The notes under the pieces were generated by a model. That model was not told where the DNA came from, made no database searches, and saw only the letters and a program-made list of their open reading frames with translations. DNA of 64,000 bases, taken from assembly GCA_019722365.1 (NCBI GenBank), contig JADFUC010001995.1, positions 620,001 to 684,000 of the forward strand, in the 5' to 3' direction. This document shows positions 63,386 to 64,000 of this stretch, piece by piece. How positions within the stretch are numbered: the first letter of the stretch is position 1; the number at the start of each line of letters is the position of its first letter. Source of the DNA: Lithospermum erythrorhizon. Lineage: Eukaryota > Streptophyta > Magnoliopsida > Boraginales > Boraginaceae. A program made the position numbers and the translations under genes.

Positions 63386-64000
63386 ATCTTGTGGTATTGA
63401 GAAATATCAAAATCATATAAAAATAGTATTTTTACGATATTCAAAAATGCAAAAATTATATAAAAATACTCTTTTTGTATCACTGAGAAAATATCGAAAT
63501 CATATAAAAATTGAATTTTTGTGACATTGAAAAATACTAAAATCATATAAAAATGGTATTCTTGTGGTATTGAGAAATATCAAATCATATAGAAATGATA
63601 TTATTGTGGCATTGATAAATATGAAAATCATATAAAATAATATTACGGTATAGAAAAATGTGAAAATAAATATAAAATGATATTAACTACGACATTGAAA
63701 AATTTCAAAATCATATAAAAATAATATTCTTGTGATATTGAGAAATGTCAAAATCATATAAAAATGGTATTTTTGGTGCATTGTCATCTAACTTAAATAT
63801 GAAAATGGTATTAGGACAGTAATACAAAATAAATATAGAAAATTATATTTCTTGTGGTATTGAGGAAATATCAAAATCATATAAAATGGTATTCTTGTGG
63901 TGAAATATCACAACCATGAAAAATAAATATTTTTTTGTTATATTGAAATAAAATCGTATGAAAATTGTATTCTTGTGGCATTGATAAATGCCAAAATCAT
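63386..64000. repeat. Minisatellite with about 43-bp units, continuing beyond the window
   Basis: About 14 units built from AAAATCATATAAAAATGGTA, TTCTTGTGG and TATTGAGAAATATC, with substitutions and small deletions. The array is open at the right edge of the window. The unit shares an ATGGTATTnTTG-like phrase with the repeat near 54 kb, but the periods differ. Confidence 0.88.

Noticed and set aside
1..64000. CRISPR arrays, prophage or bacterial operons
   Set aside because: The introns, plant gene families and retrotransposons show nuclear plant DNA. The tandem repeats lack unique spacers.

Overview
The window is nuclear DNA from a flowering plant, most likely a eudicot. It is AT-rich, its genes have many GT-AG introns, and every recognisable gene has a clear land-plant homologue. 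Several gene families match neighbours on Arabidopsis chromosome 5. The exact lineage cannot be fixed from sequence alone.

Layout, left to right. 1-8184 (minus): the 5' part, about 1,342 codons in ten exons, of a NBAS/Sec39-type ER-Golgi tethering subunit (MIP2). 8960-10592 (plus): the plastid transcription factor PTAC7, arranged head-to-head with MIP2 across a 775-bp promoter region. 11.1-14.7 kb: a decayed Ty1/copia retrotransposon. 15056-15736 (minus): a three-exon precursor of a PSY-type tyrosine-sulfated peptide hormone. 19593-22292 (minus): importin beta-1 (KPNB1), with a leader intron. 24080-24316 (plus): an intronless 78-residue plant protein of unknown function, facing away from KPNB1. 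25789-28884 (minus): a WD40-repeat gene whose reading frame is broken in at least three places. 37594-40407 (minus): the complete H3K27 monomethyltransferase ATXR6, with a Stowaway-like MITE in its last intron. 48.2-52.6 kb: a decayed LINE. 55763-57028 (plus): a Dof zinc-finger transcription factor. 61272-62731 (plus): a plant protein of unknown function with a coiled coil and a C-terminal membrane anchor.

Between the genes lie AT-rich intergenic DNA, long AAT and AT microsatellites, three AT-rich tandem-repeat arrays (about 145-bp units upstream of the WD40 gene, about 150-bp units near 54 kb, about 43-bp units at the right edge), MITE-like inverted repeats and a C-rich tract. There is no operon-like system. 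The genes are housekeeping or regulatory: vesicle tethering, plastid transcription, nuclear import, heterochromatin maintenance, peptide signalling and transcription. Their order is informative: from memory, MIP2, ATXR6, the WD40 gene and PTAC7 are near neighbours at At5g243xx, while KPNB1 and a WD40 paralogue lie at At5g534xx-535xx. The window may therefore keep an ancestral order that Arabidopsis split between duplicated segments. The observations most worth a second look are the PSY peptide gene, the 78-residue and tail-anchored unknown proteins, and the broken WD40 gene.
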